Source: Ailurus styani | Lineage: Eukaryota; Chordata; Mammalia; Carnivora; Ailuridae | DNA length: 64,000 nucleotides | Direction: 5' to 3' | NCBI GenBank assembly: GCA_002007465.1 | Contig: LNAC01000003.1 | Location: forward strand, 9,709,515 to 9,773,514 | In this document: piece by piece, positions 59,664 through 64,000 of the stretch | Layout of the letters: each line of letters begins with the position of its first letter | Numbering within the stretch: position 1 is the stretch's first letter | Position numbers and translations under genes: made by a program | The notes under the pieces: model-generated | Databases searched by the model: none | What the model saw: the letters and a program-made list of their open reading frames with translations, nothing else | What the model was told of the DNA's origin: nothing

Positions 59664-59694
<31 letters not shown>

Positions 59695-59721
59695 AAATAA
59701 ATAAATATAATCTTTAAAAAG
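59536..59721 (+). mobile_element. Can-SINE, older subtype, sense
   Basis: Sense copy with 'ggttgattaagcagctgtct' and a long (CT)n tract at about 59,665-59,691. The 15-bp duplication aaatcatttgaacta (59,521-59,535) and aaattatttgaacta (59,722-59,736) has one mismatch. Confidence 0.95.
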
Positions 59722-59736
59722 AAATTATTTGAACTA

Positions 59737-60493
59737 ATTGGAACTTTAATTCCATTGATCCCACTATTTTTTCCCTTGGTGCATCAGCTTTAATCCTGGT
59801 TTATAATGTATGCAGTTTAGATTTCTATCCTTATAATCAGTCTCTGTAGAGTTCTGCTTGCTTGCCTTTTTCTCCTTCATCTTACGTGCTGCCCGAACTC
59901 CAACTCTGGATATACCCAAACTCTTACTTTTCCATAACTGTAACTTGACAGTAAACAAAACAAAGCAAAGCAGAACAAAACAAACAACTTTAATGCAATT
60001 AATAAGACTGATTGCTTTCACTTTAAAAATTCATGATCACAAACCTAAAATGTTATGTTGCTTTTGCAGGTTCACATTTTCCCTCTTCATGGCAACTATT
60101 TCACATCTTTTCTTTCCTCAGATTTGCTTTCTGAAAGTCAGATTCCATCATCAGCAAAACTCCCTGTATCTCCACTCTTTTCTCATGGTCCTCTAAGTTC
60201 CTGCTCTGATAAATTCATTTTGCTTGCCAGTTCCTTAATCTAGTGTCTCTGCTGCTTCAAATATTTCTGACCTCTGTTATAGAATTTACCTGATTATAAC
60301 AGTCCTGTATAGATAATCCTCTTGGATTAGTTTAAACTCAATTTATTAGAGATTTAAATACTTCTTCAAAATCTCTTTTACCTTTGCCTTAATAGAGTAA
60401 CCTAATGTGAGTAATATTCAATCACATTCATAGTCTGCATTCCCATTCAAGAGGAAGGGATGACATAGGATGTATATATGGTGGGACCAGAAT
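59737..60493. other. Unannotated sequence
   Basis: No gene is supported. The opposite-strand frames at 59,764-60,243 overlap each other and have no recognisable domain. Confidence 0.5.
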
Positions 60494-60902
60494 CTTTTTT
60501 TGTTGTTGTTGTTAATATAAAATGTATTATTTTAGGGATACAGGTCTGGAATTCATCACTCTTACGCAATTTATAGCATTCACCATAGCACATACCCTCC
60601 CAATTTTCCATCACCCATCCACCTCATCCTCCCACCCCCCTCCACTCCAGCAACCCTCAGTTTGTTTCCTGAGATTGAGAGTCTCTTATGGTTTGTCTCC
60701 CTCTCTTGTTTTGTCTTGGTTTCATTTTTTTCCTTTATTTTCCTATGATCCTCTGCCTTCTTTCTTAAATTCCACATTTCAATGGGATCATATGATACTT
60801 GTCTTTCTCTGATTGACTTATTTCACTTAGCATAATACCCTCCAGTTCCATCCACATCATTGCAAATGGCAAGATTTCATTTTCTGATGGCTGCATAATA
60901 TT

Positions 60903-60904
<2 letters not shown>

Positions 60905-60946
<42 letters not shown>

Positions 60947-60952
60947 TGTGTG
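60905..60952. repeat. (TG)n microsatellite within the L1
   Basis: About 24 TG units with one TTTG interruption, placed where the L1 has a short TA/TG-rich segment near the end of ORF2. It has probably expanded inside the element. Confidence 0.95.
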
Positions 60953-60962
60953 TATACACACA

Positions 60963-63900
60963 CTACATCTTTATCTCTTCATCTGTTGACGGACATCTAG
61001 GCTCTTTCCATAGTTTGTCTATTGTGGACATTGCTGCTATAAACATTGGGGAGCACATGCCCCTTCGGATCACTACATTTGTATCTTCGGGGTAAATACC
61101 TAGTAGTGCAATTGCTGGGTTGTAGGATAGCTCTATTTTCAACTTTTTGAGGAGCCTCTGTATTGTTTTCCACAGTGGCTTCACCACCTTGCATTCCCAC
61201 AAACAGTGTAGGAGGGTTCCCCTTTCTCTGCATCCTCTGTCATTTCCTGACTTACTCATTTTAGCTGTTCTGATTGGTGTGAGGTGGTATCTAATTGAGG
61301 TTTTGATTTGTGTTTTCCTGATGCTAAGTGATATTGAGCACTTTTTCATGTGTCGTTGGTCATTTGGATGTCTTCTTTGGAGAAATGTCTGTTCATGTCT
61401 TCTTGCCCATTTCTTGATTGGATTATTTGTTCTTTGGGTGTTGAGTTTGATAAGTTCTTTATAGATTTAGGGTACTAGCCCTTTATCTGATATGTCATTT
61501 GCAAATATCTTCTCCCAATCTGTCCATTATCCTTTGGTTTTGTTGACTGGTCCTTTGCTGTACAAAAGCTTTTGATCTTGATAAAGTCTCAATAGTTCAT
61601 TTTTGCCCTTGGTTCCCTTGCCATTGGCAGTGTTCTAGGAAGAAGTTGCTGCAGCTGAGGTCAAAGAGGTTGCTGGCTATGTTCTCCTCAAGGATTTTGA
61701 TGAATTCCTGTCTTACACTGAGGTCTTTTATCCATTTTGAGTCAACTTTTTGTGTATGGTGTAAGGAAATGGTCCAGTTTCATTCTTTTGCATGTGGCTG
61801 TCCAATTTTCCCAACACCATTTGTTGAAGAGACTGTCTTTCTTTCCACTGGACATCTTTCCTGTTTTGTCAAAAATTAGTTGACCATAGAGTTGAGGGTC
61901 CATTTCTGGGCTCTCTCTTCTGTTCCATTGATCTATGTGTCTGTTTTTGTGCTAGTAACATACTGTCTTGATGATTACAGCTTTGGAATAGAGCTTGAAG
62001 TCTGGAATTGTGATGCCACCAGCTTTGGTTTTCTTTTTCAACATTCCTCTATTGGGGGTATTTTCTATTTCCATACAAATTTTAGGATTATTTGTTCCAT
62101 TTCTTTGAAAATGTTGATGGTATTTTGATAGGGATTGCATTAAATGTGTAGATTGCTCTAGATAGCATAGACATTTTCACAATATTGGTTATTCCCATCG
62201 ATGAGCATGGAATGTTTTTCCATTTCTTTGTGTCTTCCTCAGTTTCTTTCACGAGTATTCTATCATTTTCTGAGTACAGATTCTTTGCCTCTTTGGTTAG
62301 ATTTATTCCTAGGTATCTTATGGTTTTGGGTGCAATTGTAAACAGGATTGACTCCTTAATTTCTCTTTCTTTTGTCTTGTTGTATTGAAAGGCAACTGAT
62401 TTCTGTGCATTGATTTTAAATCCTGATACTTTATTGAATTCCTGCATGAGTTCTAGCAGTTTTGGGGTGGAGTCTTTTGGATTTTCCTCATAAAGTATCA
62501 TATTATCTGCAAAGAGTGAGAGTTTGACTTCTTTGCTGATTCAGATGCCTTTTATTTCTTTTTGTTGTCTCATTGCTGAGGCTAGGAGCTCTAGTACTAT
62601 GTTGAATAGCAGAAGTGATAGTGGACATCCCTGCCATGTTCGTTATGTTTTTCTCATATATGACTTTTAGGATATTGAGGTATATACTCTCTAGCCATAC
62701 ACTGTGAAGAGTTTTGATCAAGAAAGGATGGTGTACATTGTCAGATGCTATTTCTGCATCTATTAAGAGTGTCATATGGTTCTTTTTCTTTCTTTTATTA
62801 ATGTATTTTATCACATTGATTGATTTGCAGATGTTGAACCAACCTTGCAGCCCAGGAATAAATCCCACTTGGTCATGGTGAATAATCATTTTAATGTACT
62901 GTTGGATCATATTGGCTAGTGAGAATTTTGGTGAGAATTTTTGCATCCATGTTCATCAGGGATATTGGTTTGTACTTCTTTTTGATGGGGTCTTTGGTTT
63001 GGGGATCAAGGTTAATGGTGACCTCATAAATGAGTTTGGAATTTTTCCTTCCATTTCTATTTTTTAGAACAGTTTCAGGAGAATAGGTATTAATTCTTCT
63101 TTAAATGTTTGTTGGAATTCACCTGGGAAGCCCTCTGGCCCTGGGCTCTTGTTCGTTGGGAGATTTTTTTATTACTGCTTCAATCTCCTTACTGGTTATG
63201 GGTCTATTCAGGTTTTCTATTTCTTCCAGGTTCAGTTTTGATAGTTTATAGGCCTCTAGGAATGCATCCATTTCTTCCAGATTGTCAAATTTGCTGACAT
63301 AGTTGCTCATAATGTGTTCTTATAATTGTTTGTATTTCTTTGGTGTTGTTTGTGATCTCTCCTCTTTCATTCATGATTTTATTAATTTGGGTCCTTTCTC
63401 TTTTCTTTTTTGATAAGTCTGGCCAGGAGTTTATCAATCTTATTAAATCTTTAAAAGAACAAGCTCCTAGTTTTGTTGATCTGTCCTACTGTTCTTTTGG
63501 TTTCTATTTCATTGATTTCTGCTCTGATCTTTATTATTTGTCTTCTCCTGCTGGGTTTAGGCTTTATTTGCTGTTCTTTCTCCAGCTCCTTTAGGTGTAG
63601 GGTTAGGCTGTATATTTGAGACCTTTCTTGTTTCTTGAGAAAGACTTGCATTGCTACATACTTTCCTCTCAGGACTGCCTTTGATGCATCCCAAAGATTT
63701 TGAACAATTGCGTTTTCATTTTCATTTGTTTCCATGATTTTTAAAAATTCTTCTTTAATTTCCTTGTTGACCCATTCATTCTTCAGTAGGCTGCTCTATA
63801 ATCTCCATGTATTTGAGTTCCTTCCTATTTTCCTCTTGTGATTGAGTTCTAGTTTCAAAGCATTGTGGTCTGAAAATATGTAGGGAGTGAATCTAATCTT

Positions 63901-64000
63901 TTTGTACTGGTTGAGACCTGATCATGACGCAGGATGTGATCTATTCCGGAGAATGGTCCTTGTGCTCTAGAGAAGAATGTGTATTCTTTTGCTTTGGGAT
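60963..64000 (-). pseudogene. L1 ORF2 (endonuclease-reverse transcriptase), broken
   Basis: Intact ORF2 encodes an apurinic-type endonuclease, a reverse transcriptase and a cysteine-rich C-terminus that carry out target-primed reverse transcription in the nucleus. Recognisable pieces here are the endonuclease end ('KEYTFFSRAQGPFSGIDHI', about 63,990-63,930), the linker ('NAIVQNLWDASKAVLRGK', 63,735-63,451), '[15 protein letters not shown]' (63,310-63,119), the reverse transcriptase core ('DQVGFIPGLQGWFNI', 62,946-62,503), 'SGFKINAQKSVAFQY' (62,501-62,088), '[15 protein letters not shown]' (62,140-61,952) and the C-terminus ('[16 protein letters not shown]', 61,349-60,963). Consecutive pieces lie in different minus-strand frames. 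The FADD catalytic box reads FADN. It is a pseudogene. Confidence 0.93.

Larger units (their letters stand above)
60494..64000 (-). mobile_element. Carnivoran L1, antisense, continues off the window
   Basis: Read from right to left: the end of the ORF2 endonuclease (64,000 to about 63,830), the linker (63,735-63,451), reverse transcriptase (about 63,310-62,088), the C-terminal region (to 60,963), the 3' UTR (60,960-60,514) and a poly-A tail appearing as poly-T at 60,494-60,501 with GTT units after it. It keeps about 3.5 kb of ORF2 and 3' UTR and is much better preserved than the 39-42 kb copy. The 5' part, ORF1 and the other target-site copy lie beyond position 64,000. Confidence 0.93.

Noticed and set aside
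61147..61464. Plus-strand open frame of 105 codons
   Set aside because: It is the complement of the L1 ORF2 C-terminal region on the minus strand, where the recognisable protein lies.
1..64000. Tandem SINEs considered as a CRISPR-like array
   Set aside because: The repeated units are dispersed, in both orientations, each with its own target-site duplication; there are no regular spacers and the genome is mammalian.

Overview
This window looks like non-coding nuclear DNA from a carnivoran mammal, most likely a mustelid (ferret, mink, weasel or otter group). The main evidence is about 25 copies of a tRNA-derived Can-SINE. Many have the head 'gcctgggtggctcagtgg', the stretch 'gttaaagcctctgcc' and an 'aaataaataaataaaatcttt' tail. 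From memory the 'gggttaaagcctctgccttcggctcagg' variant is a mustelid form, unlike dog, cat or bear versions. The sequence is AT-rich, has no long open reading frame outside L1 remnants, and shows no operons, ribosome binding sites, CRISPR arrays or other prokaryotic structure. I find no exon, processed pseudogene or structural RNA gene that I can support. The window could be intergenic or a large intron.

Layout. 1-12 kb: AT-rich unique sequence with Can-SINEs, MIRs, one MaLR-type LTR (about 3.2-3.8 kb) and an old, SINE-interrupted repeat (about 4.9-6.0 kb). 12-24 kb: MIRs, more Can-SINEs, two different MaLR LTRs side by side (15.6-16.45 kb) and a long pyrimidine microsatellite (17.1 kb). 24.4-25.85 kb: an antisense L1 fragment with a 5' UTR and ORF1 but no ORF2. 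26-34 kb: a SINE pair, a SINE inside a MIR, and a T-rich stretch that may be an ancient L1/HAL1-type relic. 34.4-35.75 kb: a sense L1 3' end followed by about 640 bp of other sequence, with one target-site duplication enclosing both, the signature of an L1 3' transduction. 39.15-42.6 kb: an old antisense L1 containing a 79-bp L1 tail insertion. 42.6-60 kb: sparse MIR, MaLR, MER5 and SINE copies, and a 275-base assembly gap inside a C-rich tract that interrupts a MIR. 60.49-64.0 kb: a long antisense carnivoran L1, broken by at least five frame changes and a lost catalytic residue, running off the window's right edge.

No genes work together here. The main interest is repeat history: nested insertions with readable target-site duplications, the probable 3' transduction, and two closely spaced SINE insertions with overlapping target sites. 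I did not find a new biological system. Repeat family names come from recalled consensus features, not a database search, so subfamily labels are approximate.
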